Source: Liolophura sinensis (Eukaryota > Mollusca > Polyplacophora > Chitonida > Chitonidae). From it: 64,000 nucleotides of DNA. The stretch covers positions 22,520,017 through 22,584,016 of the forward strand of contig NC_088307.1 of NCBI RefSeq assembly GCF_032854445.1. Direction: 5' to 3'. A program made the translations under genes and the position numbers. Positions 20,303-30,757 of the stretch are shown here, one piece after another; positions within the stretch are counted from its first letter, which is position 1, and each line of letters opens with the position of its first letter. The notes under the pieces were generated by a model that was not told the origin of the DNA, made no database searches, and worked only from the letters and a program-made list of their open reading frames with translations.

Positions 20303-21255
20303 TCCGAACTGACTGTGCCGCCATCGAGCTCCTCGCCGGGCACGATCTCAGTAGTGTTCTGCGCCGCGATCTTTTTCGTCGCAAATCTGTTAGAGGTCTG
20401 CTAGAATACCTTGATAACATGGCTACTAAAGTGTCTGCTCGCCTGGCAAATATCTACTACAGCCCTCGTGGGTACTGGAAGGGCCGCGCGGCCATCCAGA
20501 AACTTGCCAATGCGGCTAAAGTCTGTAAATTCGATGTTTCCACGCCGAATGACATCCACCAAGCCGATCGGTGAGGCCGGAAGCTGTATAAATACGCGCT
20601 GACAGTTGTTGATGTCGCTTCTCGCTACAAGGAGGCGGAACCTCTGGCTACTAAAGATTCCAAAGATGTCGCTGATGCTCTCTCTTGCATTTACAAGAGG
20701 GGACCCCTTCGATGGCCGAAGCTTCTCCAAGTTGACCCTGAGCGAGTTTATGGGTGCGGTGAGCCAACTGCTGGCCAAACACGATGTTACAGTCCGCCGA
20801 GGCCGCATGGATATCCACCGAGACCAAGGTATAGTGGAGCGTTTCAACCGTACTCTGGCTGAGCGGCTCTTTGGACATCAGTACGCCCAGGAGATGCGCC
20901 TCCCTCCCGAACACCGGTCTACTGAATGGGTGGCTCGGCTGCCCTCTGTTGTGGCCGCTCTGAATAACGAGACAACGAGACTGATCGGTAAAAAGTCGAA
21001 AGACGCCATCAAGGCAAAGGGGTGCCCCATAAGCCTTCCTCGACGGTTCCAGGTCGTCCCGTTGGACTTAATGAGCGGAAGATCAACGAGGGTGTTGGCG
21101 TTCGTTATCTTTATCAGCCTAGAGAGCTGGAGGGCGGCCGCCGTCGCGCGACTGATCCTGTCTGGTCTCTAGAGATATATCGGCTTGGGCGCTCTGTCAC
21201 AAAGCCTAATGAACCCGTGCTGTACTACCTAGACGATACGTCGGATGGCCCGTGA
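20254..21255 (+). pseudogene. Polinton integrase, broken
   Basis: rve-type DDE integrase. The first catalytic Asp lies in PNDIHQAD, the second in LLQVDPE, the third residue (Glu) in GIVERFNRTLAE. Also visible: VVDVASRYKEAEPL between the first two and a C-terminal YRLGRSVTKPNEPVLYYLDD module. Lesions: TGA at 20572-20574 directly after the first Asp motif, a frame change near 20740 and a change back near 21020. The stretch between AAKVC and KFDVSTPN also looks shorter than in intact relatives, so an internal deletion is likely. Confidence 0.85.
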
Positions 21256-21353
21256 CGGGGATTCGTTCGTGAGGAGTTGCTTATAGTGCCTCCCGATACT
21301 CAGCTTCCCCCAGATTGGGTTCTACGGTAGTTCCTGGATGCCCCATCCTGCCG

Positions 21354-24300
21354 TCAAGGAGGCGCATGGCCATAAGCCAAGGTGTGGACACCATCTTCGG
21401 CGATCCAGCGCTTACTATCGAAGGTTGACAGTGAGACCTTATTCAGGTGCTGCCCATAGATATGGTGGCGCTCTGATCGCAGCACGTCCATACCGTGACG
21501 GAAGATCTTTTTCTCGAAGAGGGCCTCTTTATACTGCTTATGGCGGATGCACTTTTCCACAACTCCCTTTTTCACGCCCTTAGCCTTCTTAATGTTGGCT
21601 CCACCTGCCTCCAGAATGGAGTACATCTTGAGGCGCAGACCAATGTATTCGGCGATCGGCCGCCCCGCGCACTCGTCCTTCATTTTCCCCAAGACCTTCA
21701 TATTTGCTACGTTGTGCAGGGGGTGGTCTTGTGGGCAATCTGAGGTGTCGTTCGGGTTTGCATTCTCAGCTATATCCCTATAAACATCCTCAGTCTGAAT
21801 CTCGAGTAGCAGATTATCCGTGTCAGTGTAGAAGAGCTGGCAGCGCTCTCCGTACTTGGCCTTCATGTGGTTGTGGTAGAAGTCGTACATCAGGTGCTTG
21901 GAGAGATGTAGAATGCTCATGCCCACGTAGATAGGTCGGTTTAGGACTAGACGGGTCTTGTGCATCTGAATCGCTGCGAGGTCATCATCAAATATGTATA
22001 CCCGTGCTTCCGAAGGTTCTCCATGGTTTTTCCGAAGACCGAGTTGTTCGTTAGCTTGTACAGGTCCTTCTCGAATTTACTCGCGGCCGTTTTTCGGAGC
22101 TCGGTGTTCATCCTGATATAGGGTTCCATCCAAGGGCTCTGGGCGAATCTCAGGGCCCGGTGAACCTTTGTCAGGCGCATTCCCAGAGATAGATACAGCT
22201 GTAGGTTCCGGTAGTGCAGGACGTACCGTTCCTTGTTGCGGAGGTTGGGGACCAGCTTTTCGACCTCGGTAGACCTGCCGAGAAGGCCGTGTTGATAGTC
22301 TGACATCCACTCCTTCTGGACCACCAGACGCTCCGGGGCTAATGGGTAGCCGTTATGTGCGTTATGTAGGCCGGCCGGATACTCTAGGTCGACCTCGAGG
22401 ATGTAACCGGAAGAACTGTCGTGGGGGTGGGTAGCAATCGTTTCGCCGAGACGCCGCGCGTCACCTACCCACTGGAAGCCGCCCGTTGGAAGGAACTGAC
22501 TCATAGCCCCGCTATATAGGTTATTGGCGTCTAGGTATTGGATGTACCTGTTTGGGCTTTCGGGGTTGTATCCCTCCACCTGCGGATTTTTGGCTTTGGC
22601 GTATCGCTTACTTACCATGGAGATACCTCCTCGCAGCCCCTTCCCAATGAAGAGATGTTGGTCGTAGTCGGTCAACAGCTCCAGCTCTACCCCGGTCTTC
22701 TTGAACAGCGCATCCCACGAGAGACCTGGGCTCGTAAAGTAGTGAGCAGGGTCCAATCCATACTGCCGTAAACAAGTCTTCCGGAAGGCCTCAAACACAT
22801 TGGCCAACAGGAGCACGTCTGTGCGGCAGTAAAGGTCTGTGTAGTCTCCCAGATTGGTGCAGTCAAATACCTTCCATACCTATTGAGCGTGGATGTAGTC
22901 CTCATCGCTAATGCCTCCGACTTTGAGCTTACTGTAGAAAGCCTCTTTGGGTGGGAGGCTGGACTCGTCGAAGCGCTCCCAGGAGTCCATATACTCATAG
23001 GGGTAGACACCCTTGCGCATGAGTAGCTTTCGTTTTTCTTCGTCGGGCTCATACCGGGCTGTGATGTGGAAAGCCTCAGGTTTGTTGGCCTCTACCAGAT
23101 TGTCAAGGGAAGTCGGTAAGAACTGAACGCTGTCGATGAAGCCGAGCTGCCCCAGCGAGAAGGAGATGTACTTTTCCCTGTTGTTGGGGATGCAGGAGAT
23201 GCGGCCCTCCACCTTACTTATGGCTTGTATCAGGAGGTGCCCGTCGTAGCCCCGTAGGTTGTGGAAGACTACTGGTATGACTGTCTAGGGACCCAGCCGC
23301 AACTTTAGGTTGCATGCGTTATGGGCCGCGCCTCTGTACTTGCCGGTGATATGGCAGTGATCGCGCACAGAATCGGCGCCTAGAGGCTTCTCACACACGT
23401 GGCAGGTTGCGGCGTTGTTGTGGGCCTGCCAGTCCTGGGGAGTCATATTCATGCCTTTAGGGTTGGCTAGAACATTTTTGATTTCCCACTCCTCCTGTTG
23501 GAGAGCTCTGAGGAAGTGTTCCGTCGCGTGAGGGCCTCTGTATTCCACGGGGGTTTTTGTGCGGCCGTCGCAACGCACCACAACATAGCAGTAACTGCAG
23601 GGCTCGTGGTGCTGAGTCTTTTGAGTGCTGCTCTCTGTAGGTGACGGCAGCGGGCCTTCAACGTTTCTGGTCAGAGCCTCGAAGTCGGCATATATGATGA
23701 GCGGAGCCGGTAGCTGTTTGTGGTGGTTCTGAAAGGTGAACTTGTTTTCCCCCTCCTGGGCATTTCCACCCTCACCGCCGTCTAGCCAATCCCTCGGCAT
23801 TCCGGCTTATGCGCCTCGAGCAGATCCTCCCTTGTGTAGCCGTGTAGACAGGAGACGATTGAGATCTTTTATCCACGTATAATGGAATTTGCCTGCCTTC
23901 CCAATCAGCAGCAGATTGATTCGGGGCGTGTCGCAGGGCTGCTTGCTGAGACGATGCACGATCACACCGTTGTCCTACCCGAACATGTTGATGGCGAGGT
24001 CGTTCTTTTCCTCCACTTTAGGGATCTGAGAGATGGGCATGGGGGCGTCGATCCCACTAAAGTCAAGACCATCATTGGTGGGATACTTTGTTGGTCTGTG
24101 GGGGTGCCCGGCGGCTGGAAATAAGGCAGATCGGAGTGCCCATAGGAGGCAGTCGTCGTCTTTGTTCTTCACATTTATGACTGTTTTCGTGTTTCTCGCA
24201 GCTGCGGGTAGGAGGATGTAGGACCCGCCTCTCAGTGGCTGATACCTTGCAATGTCAAGCCAGAGTGTTTGCACGCTATTGACAACCCACCCTGACCCTC

Positions 24301-24667
24301 GCTGTGTCCATTTTTCCAGCACCTCCTGGATGGTGGGGAAGGACTTATCTAGAGCCCCGTCAATGTCACCAGCCTCTAAGAGGGCGTCCTGTTTGCTGTG
24401 GAGTACTGGGCTGGTGTACTCTTCACTGCCATCGGCGTTGTCCTTTCGCCTCTGAACCCTGAGGCCTAGTTGGAACTTAACCCCGTTGAGTGCCAGGATC
24501 TCTTCTTCTAAATTCTGGCGAATAATAGCTCGAACTTCTTCTAAGAAGGCTACTGGGTCCGTCCAAACGCCTTCGGGTACGCCCATCTGCCAGGCCCGGA
24601 GGAGATTCCTTATGGCCCGGCCAGTGTTAGTGAATTCTAGTTTCTTTTCACCTAGCAGTTCATCCAA
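21354..24667 (-). pseudogene. Polinton protein-primed DNA polymerase B, broken
   Basis: From the N-terminal side: the conserved leader (VINVKNKDDDCLLWALRSALF, 24667-23975); ExoI (YADFEAL) and a zinc/endonuclease-VII-like module (CHVCEKPLG...RDHCHITGKYRGAAHNAC) in 23800-23285; ExoII (FHNLRGYDGHLL) just below 23285; motif A region (YLDANNLYSGAMSQ) and motif B (LTNNSVFGKTMEN) in 22816-21947; motif C (YTDTDN) in 21965-21354. In-frame TAG codons at 23975, 23285 and 22880, a compensating shift pair around 23800-23870, and a frameshift near 21955 disable it. Known role of the family: protein-primed replication of the element. Confidence 0.88.
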
Positions 24668-24785
24668 CTCTTCGTTACTGAGGAGGTTCTTTGACGTCTT
24701 GCTTCAACTCCTCGTTACTGCGAGGGTTCTTGACGTCTTGCTTCAACTCCTCGTTACTTCGGGAGTTCTTGCTGGCTTGCAGCCG
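24660..24785 (-). repeat. In-frame tandem repeat in Polinton coding sequence
   Basis: Three copies of a 39-42 base unit. On the minus strand they read a charged peptide repeat (RSNEELKQDVK, about 13 residues per unit) just before the polymerase leader. A shift in the last unit separates it from the 24667 frame. Confidence 0.7.
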
Positions 24786-24927
24786 CTTCAACTCAGCCAC
24801 AGCCGTTTTATACCTGTCGAGGATCCCTGCAATTCCTCCAAGGCATTGCGGGACCGTGGGTACTTCGGCCGCACACCTAGGAGCGTCTCAAACTCCCCCC
24901 GTAGTGCTCGCGCTTTTTGATGGTGGT

Positions 24928-25329
24928 TCATTGTACGCGTCGTATGCCTAGTGGTGCTGTTTCTCTAACTCTAAATTTCAAGCGCTGATATCTACCTGGT
25001 GGTGCTGTTTCTCTAACTGTAAATTTCGATAGCCGCCAGCCGGTTGAACTCGTCCAAGAAAGCCTTGCGCCTCTGCACCTTTCCCGCAGTTGAGCATTAT
25101 GATATCCACAGGCCATGCAAAGCCGAAATCGGTTTTTAACACCCCGACCACAGCTAATACATGACTGGGTGCCAAGACCCTTCCGCAGACTGGCTAAATG
25201 AATCCCGCAGTACTCCCAGAGACAGCTCTTACCACAGAGCTCCGTGCAGCCTATGGGTAGCCACCGGCACTTATTGTAACCCCTTGGCATGTTGTATACA
25301 CAGTTGGTGTAAAAGCATATCTGGTGCAA
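24928..25329 (-). CDS. Cys-rich small protein next to Polinton polymerase
   Basis: 133 codons. The recognisable part begins at an internal MPRGYNKCRWLP and has several Cys pairs (GCTELCGKSCLWEYC, CISCGRGVKNRFRLCMACG), a zinc-ribbon-like pattern. It lies just upstream of the polymerase on the same strand and may once have been its N-terminal extension. The end contains a 52-base tandem duplication (24950-25030). Function unknown. Confidence 0.4.
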   Translation of the reverse strand: MHQICFYTNCVYNMPRGYNKCRWLPIGCTELCGKSCLWEYCGIHLASLRKGLGTQSCISCGRGVKNRFRLCMACGYHNAQLRERCRGARLSWTSSTGWRLSKFTVRETAPPGRYQRLKFRVRETAPLGIRRVQ

Positions 25330-25366
25330 TTGGTATGTCTAATAGAACCCGAGAAGGGGCTGGGGG

Positions 25367-25387
25367 CCTCCATTTACCAAATGGAGG
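25367..25387. other. Perfect short hairpin near the Polinton edge
   Basis: CCTCCATTT-ACC-AAATGGAGG, a 9-bp stem with a 3-base loop, upstream of the Cys-rich ORF. It could belong to the terminal region or be a transcript hairpin. Confidence 0.5.
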
Positions 25388-25554
25388 GTCGTCCAGAACT
25401 CCTATTCGCTATACTACTACTAATCATACCCGAGGCCTAATCCCTTTGCATTGTTTTAATGATATTGTTTGTTAAATGTGGTGACAACATAGCAGTTTGA
25501 GCATTTCAAGACCAGTGCCGTCTAATAAATTCCAATTAACATCATTGCATTTTT

Positions 25555-25770
25555 TTTTCTTTTACCTAATTCTGCTTAAGCCACGGTACTAGGCAGCATG
25601 TAAATTGTTATTGTTTATGCAGTTAGATGAACAGTTAGAATAAAACCACGACTGAGGTGAATTCACAAAAGGCGGTATTTCACCCGTTACATGTGACCAT
25701 TTGCCAGCTATCATACTGTCGTCGCTGCTCTGGTTTTTCTTTCTGTGCTGTACGTCTGTAATTATATTTT
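25555..25770 (-). repeat. MITE-like repeat, family M (inverted)
   Basis: Inverted version of the 56565-56720 copy: CTGTCGTCGCTGCTCTGGTTTT, the CACCCGTTACATGTGACCA stretch and the CAGTTAGAATAAAACC stretch. No coding capacity. Terminal repeats are not clear. Confidence 0.7.
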
Positions 25771-25807
25771 ATTCATATGTGACCACATATATAAGTTTGT
25801 GTATGTG

Positions 25808-25925
25808 AAACGGCAAACTGCGGTCGCTGTGAGTTCAAGTCCAGCTCATGCTGGCTTCCTCTCCGGCCGTACGTGGGAAGGCCTTCAGACACCTGCGGTC
25901 GTGTGTGTTAAATCTCCGCCCAGTC
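25808..25925 (+). repeat. SINE family A, middle fragment
   Basis: Contains TGCGGTCGCTGTGAGTTCAA and CCAGCTCATGCTGGCTTCC as in full copies. Head and tail are missing. It abuts the decayed gypsy 3' LTR remnant. Confidence 0.7.
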
Positions 25926-26245
25926 TCCGTCCGTCCAGCAGGGATGAATATTAGAATGGTAATCGATTTCGGCAACACGTGACAACCATTTGGAGGTATC
26001 TTTATTCCCATGTATCTAGAGTTATCCCTCTTAGCACCTTGAACATGCAAAGTTACTTCCCATATACTGTATAGCACACATTTATAGCATGCATTCCTCC
26101 CGTCTTACTGTGAACATAACAGCTTTTGCTACGTTATCAAACCTTTTTTTTTTCAAATCACTGGCATTTCATTACACAATTGCAAACAAAGAAACTTAAA
26201 AACAATACAAAATTTTAACAGTAACCTACAATTAATCTGCAGATA
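25926..26245 (-). repeat. 3' LTR remnant of the decayed gypsy element
   Basis: The part up to 26100 matches the LTR segment at 29788-29890 (GTCCAGCAGGGAT, then CTTGAACATGCAAAGTTACTTCCCATATACTG in two blocks). The remainder to 26245 is A/T-rich and follows the integrase end directly. Only one side of it is preserved in the other copy. Confidence 0.55.
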
Positions 26246-26254
26246 TTGATACCA

Positions 26255-27060
26255 CTGGTACTGACATTACCCTGGGTGAATCTATACGCACAACAGCTTT
26301 TCATTCTCGCCGAGGATAACGCCTTTCTTGTGGAATGGGAACATTCGTAGCGTCAGGTGAATTGCTGTCATGAGTGTGACTGTAGTGTGAAGCGTGATAA
26401 GGGAGATTTCTGTATTTGATCTGTTCTGTGTGACGTTTGTGTGTATTGCTGTTTGTCTTAACTTCATAGTTAAGAGGGCTTTGTCGATTAGTTACAAGTC
26501 CTTGTAACTACTTCCTTCCTTCGGAATAATTACGAACCATCACTGGATAACCAACCATGAATTCTCGCGTAGCGTCTTTCCTTTAAAGAACCGCATCTGT
26601 CTGTGAAGATCGTACACTGCGGTTTATGCCCGGGCAGATTAGATCCAGTCTTGGTGCGTAACTCTTTCCAAGAAACAGTTGTGCAAGGGATTAGCCGGTA
26701 GTGACATAGGGTGAGTTTCGGTACCTAAACAAGATGTTTGCGAGGTTCATCTTCCGTGACATTGTGTGATGGTTTGCTTTTAAACTGGACTTCAGTGTTG
26801 CAATGAATCGTTCTGCTTGACCGTTAGTGGCAGGATGATTTCGATTGCGCATCATCTGTTACAAAGAACATTTTATTCAGAAATGGACCTGCATGAATCC
26901 TCTACCACTTACCAGGAAATAACCATGGGTGTAAAGCAGCTGGGGCTGAGTTATTACGGACATTAAGGCAGTTCTGACAGCCTTTAGCTAAATTTTCTAG
27001 GTTATTCTTGATGATGGGTGAATATACGTAGCTTCTAGCAATGCATTTCATTCGCATTCC
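26255..27060 (-). pseudogene. gypsy integrase remnant
   Basis: The minus strand shows a zinc-finger region with CQNC, a later GSNLPG/KPQC stretch and a C-terminal ERRYPRRE motif, the usual end of this gypsy integrase type. Stops and shifts occur throughout; catalytic residues cannot be assigned with confidence. Confidence 0.6.
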
Positions 27061-27222
27061 TGAATGGTTTGCTGTGTAGTTTCTATGACACCCATTGTCT
27101 CAGTTTGGACGGAACAATCACTCAAATTCCCCACATAAGACATCCGTGGACGATTTCGTCAAGCCTCGTATAATACAGGCGCAGCTCTGGCTCATCACAT
27201 TCAGTTCATCCATTTAGAGTGT

Positions 27223-28400
27223 TCAAGTACACACCAGCATCACATGCAAGTCATACAGGTAAACTGTTGTCAAAGTGGACAGTAACTTCTGTCGAAAAAA
27301 TCTTAACTTTGGTCTTCTAAAATGCTGCCTGGCATTCCGTTGTCTATTTCCACATACTGTCCTTCTTTTGCAGTTTATGGAGAGGTGAAGAACTGTGGCT
27401 GGGTTAGGCAAGAATCTGGCATAATAGTTCAAAAATTCTATCAACGTCCTTAATTGTGTCAGGTCTTTTGGCGTTGGTGCATTCACAATAGCTTTTACTT
27501 TTGGAGATTTTTGTCAGTTAGATGTCTTAGGTATTCAATTTTGTCCCGGAGAAAACCCCACTTCTCTTTCTTCAGGCGTATGCCATGTTTGTGAAGCCTG
27601 TCCAGTACGGTATTTAAAATATTTAAGTGTTATCGTCATTTTCACTCGTCGTTAATATACCATCCTGATTTATAAGACCTTCGTGTATTTCTCGTATAAT
27701 CTGTTCAGTTGTACGTTGGTTCCAGATAACGAAAGACGAAACGGTAAGTGATTGAAGTGGTATAGTCTCTTTTGTGTGTTAATGGTTAGGTATGGACGGG
27801 AAGATTCGTCCATCACAAGTTGTTGGTAGTCATTAGCTAGGTCAAGTTTCGAGAATTTTTCTCCCCCTACTAGTAGAGCACACATGTTCTCTATCATCGA
27901 CAAAGGATACTCATCTACGTCTAAATCGGTATTGATTGTTGATTTAAAATCCGTACGTATTTTAACATTACCATCACACTACATGGTAGGAACGATAGAG
28001 CTTGCCCAATCAGCTTTATCGACTTTACTGATGATACCTTGTGCCTCAAGGCCGTTAATGTCTTTGTTCATTTTGTGTTGTATTGCATACAGCACATATC
28101 GTGCTGTCATGAATTTAGGCTGGGCACCCTCTTTGAGAAATATCTTATCTTGTATGTCCTTAACTTGTCCGATGTCGCTGTTAAACAGTACCTTGAGTTC
28201 ATTTAAGACTTCGTTCAATCTAGTTTGTGTATCTGACGGACATGTTTTAATGTGTTTGAAGTCTGGCCAATTCAGTTTGATGTGTTACAGCCACGAGCGG
28301 CCAAATCGTGCGTGCGTGTGCATGTTTGCATGAACAACATACAATCTTAATCTTTCACGCTGACCTTCATACATCACCTCAACATCAACCACACATATGG
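27223..28400 (-). pseudogene. gypsy protease-RT fragments (copy 2)
   Basis: 27223-27486 (connection), 27670-27903 (RT palm, FSKLDLANDYQQL) and 27979-28218 (RT N-terminus) match copy 1 with few substitutions. The protease end that is open at 942-1355 in copy 1 is interrupted here near 28287 by a stop. Confidence 0.8.
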
Positions 28401-28840
28401 GTGCAATTTACTCACCTGTATATGTACGCAGTTTGATATTACATTTAGACTGATTGAGATGGCCAGTCTTACTCCTGCACGTATAATAAGACATGATGCT
28501 GACAGCAGAAACTGTATCTAACTCCATTTTAACTTCCTTACCTTCAACATTTACCGTTACCTATATTCAATTATCAACGTTGTTAACATTCCCTTCAATC
28601 ATAATTTGGTCATAGTCAACGCATTCATTAACTATTACACTGCTGACATTTTCATTTACGTAGTTTCTTTACCTTCTTCAGTGAGGATTACATATACAAT
28701 TCCAACGCAATTATCCTCACATCTATCATTGCCATTGTTCAAACATCCATTTTGAAAAGTTGTACTAGGTGTATCACTAACAGACACATTTGGTTTAGAA
28801 CTACTGTTTAACCCAGTTTAACTATAGACAGGGTATTCAC

Positions 28841-29643
28841 CTATACAGTATTATTGTCGTCAGAGTCATCTGTACTTTTTGCATGACTGTCATCCTCCAC
28901 AAAGTGACATTTCCTTTCCGCTCTTGTTGGAGGGCTTTGACATTCGACTGTCTTCTTCAGTTTGTTGTGACAAATCCGTTTTAGATGTCCCTTTACACCA
29001 CATAAGTTACAAGTTCCATTTTTGTACCAACACTCTTCCTTTGAATGAGATTTCCCTTCACAGCACGTGAACTGTCGTTTCTCGTCAAAACTCGGTCTAG
29101 TACGCCGCTGACTTCTCCTACCTTGGGTTGACATCTTACTGGGTCTCTGGATTGAGTTGCACCGTGTCTAGAGCTACACATTCCGTTGACAAGGATATTT
29201 GCACGGATTTTTCATAGCGAGGTTCCTTTTCAGTTAGTAAGGCTTTTTGAATCACTTCAGAACTTCGTCTACACACTAAGCCACCGCGTAGAGCCTCGGT
29301 AAGGAAAGTCTCAAATATACAGTGTTGTGTAAGTCCTTTCAATTCAGCATTATAAGACGAAATTGTCTCCCCTTCCCTCTGGTCTCGTTTATAGAAACGG
29401 AAACGTTCAGAAATAACTGACGGCTTATGTGACAAGTGCCCTTCCAATATGCCAATAATGCCAGCAAATGTGAGGTTTGAGGCTTTTGCACGAGCTACAA
29501 GCTGCTTCAGTATTTTGTGAGTTTTTGATTCCATCAAGGAAATACTGTTTTAGTCGTTTTACATACGAAAGCCAGTCCTCATTTCCCTCATCAAATGGCT
29601 CAATATGTCCTATTGATGGCAGTGTGAGTTCATTTACCAACAT
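28841..29643 (-). pseudogene. gypsy gag with zinc knuckle (copy 2)
   Basis: Start MLVNELTLPSIGHIEPFDEG at 29643, then a shift to the 29136-29537 frame (capsid, RFRFYKRDQREGETISSY), then the knuckle piece 28841-29134 (CNLCGVKGHLKRIC). The start and capsid are less damaged than in copy 1. Confidence 0.78.
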
Positions 29644-29787
29644 GATTTGTGCCTGATTGCTCGTAAAACGTTACAACAACAAGGCAGACTTCACAGTTGT
29701 TTATCTCTCACTTATTACGTTTGCTCCCTTTCTAAGTGCTTCAAAATCTGCATAACCAGCTGGAACATCCCAGTGTCGTCGCCAATT

Positions 29788-29890
29788 TGTTATGTCTCGC
29801 TCCGTCTAGCAGGGATAGCATATCTAGAGTTGTCCCTATTACTACCTTGAACATAGAGAGTTACTTCCCATATACTGCATAGTACACATA
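29788..29890 (-). repeat. 5' LTR fragment of the decayed gypsy element (copy 2)
   Basis: Counterpart of 2753-2850, behind a TGGCGACGACACTGGG primer-site-like stretch at 29771-29784. Confidence 0.6.
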
Positions 29891-29894
29891 CATA

Positions 29895-30165
29895 ATAGTG
29901 GGCGTGAGTGGGAAGGTCTGTCAGCAACCTGCGGATGGTCGTGGGTTTCCCCCGGGCTCTGCAAGGTTTCCTCCCACCATAATGCTGGCCGCCGTGGTAC
30001 AATTGAAATATTCTTGAGTACGGCGTAAAACACCAATCAAATAAATAAATAAATAAATAATAGTGAGGGCTCTGCCCAGTTTCCTCCCGCCATAATGCTA
30101 ACCGCGGTCATATACGTCAAGTATTCCCTGAGTACGGCGTAAAACACCAATCAAATAAATTAATC
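29895..30165 (+). repeat. Two SINE family A fragments (copy 2)
   Basis: Counterparts of 2862-3027 and 3029-3128. Same truncations, confirming that they were present before duplication. A segment of about 60 bases found in copy 1 (about 3170-3235) is absent just after them here. Confidence 0.75.
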
Positions 30166-30660
30166 AAACGACAAACTCTTAACCTATTCAAACATATCGT
30201 CATAAATAAATAGCTGGGTGCCTGCTAGCTCCAGGCAAATCAATTTATATTCTTTTAATCAACATGATACAAAAAATACCACTTTTGTCATATATTTACA
30301 AAGGCAACACAGCTTCAGTTAGTTTCAGGTAGGCCTTCATTCCAAAACCTCCCGACCAAAACCGCTTCGAGCAAAAGCTGATTGTATCAGAGACAAGATT
30401 AGCAGTCATTAAACATGCTGTCTGTCATGACAACAAACTCAGTTGTTACTGACTCTCTGGTCCAGTAAGGTCCTATGATGTATTTTTTCACAAAAGCATT
30501 GGGTTCTAAACCGAATAGTTGAGATAAAAAATAGACTATTTTCATTAAACCCACTATAATATTTATAATAGTATGATACACGATATATAACAATATTATT
30601 CGCTTTTGTTCATCGGAACCGTCAAACCACAACTGCAGGGGAAACAGCTCCTCATAACAA

Positions 30661-30745
30661 GGGCATAGAGGGTAAAACCAAAGCACCGTGACGACTGTAA
30701 TACTTGGCAAGTGGACACACGTAGCCGGTGAAAGTTACCTCAGTT
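30661..30745 (+). repeat. MITE-like repeat (family M) forming the GPCR 5' flank, copy 2
   Basis: Same as 3661-3760. It supplies the sequence immediately upstream of the GPCR start codon. Confidence 0.7.
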
Positions 30746-30757
30746 AGGTGTGTAACA

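Larger units (their letters stand above)
20152..25430. mobile_element. Polinton/Maverick fragment
   Basis: A retrovirus-like integrase (+) and a protein-primed family B DNA polymerase (-) lie tail to tail with about 100 bases between them. That pairing defines Polinton/Maverick elements (large self-synthesising DNA transposons related to adintoviruses). Both genes are broken. No capsid, penton, ATPase or protease gene is in the window, so only one end survives. The left edge is fused to a truncated LTR; the right edge is uncertain (a short hairpin at 25367-25387). Confidence 0.85.
26255..29643 (-). mobile_element. Decayed Ty3/gypsy retrotransposon, copy 2
   Basis: Same relic as 1-2608 but with its integrase end visible. 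Order on the minus strand: gag 29643-28841, protease-RT 28400-27223, integrase 27060-26255. RNase H is missing, so an internal deletion preceded the duplication of the locus. Confidence 0.85.

Noticed and set aside
21354-24667. Alternative genetic code (TAG read as an amino acid) in the polymerase
   Set aside because: Frameshifts occur in the same gene, and host exons nearby use normal stops, including TAG at the end of the GPCR.
20254-25329. An intact virus-like Polinton
   Set aside because: Both recognisable genes are broken and no capsid, packaging ATPase or maturation protease is present in the window.
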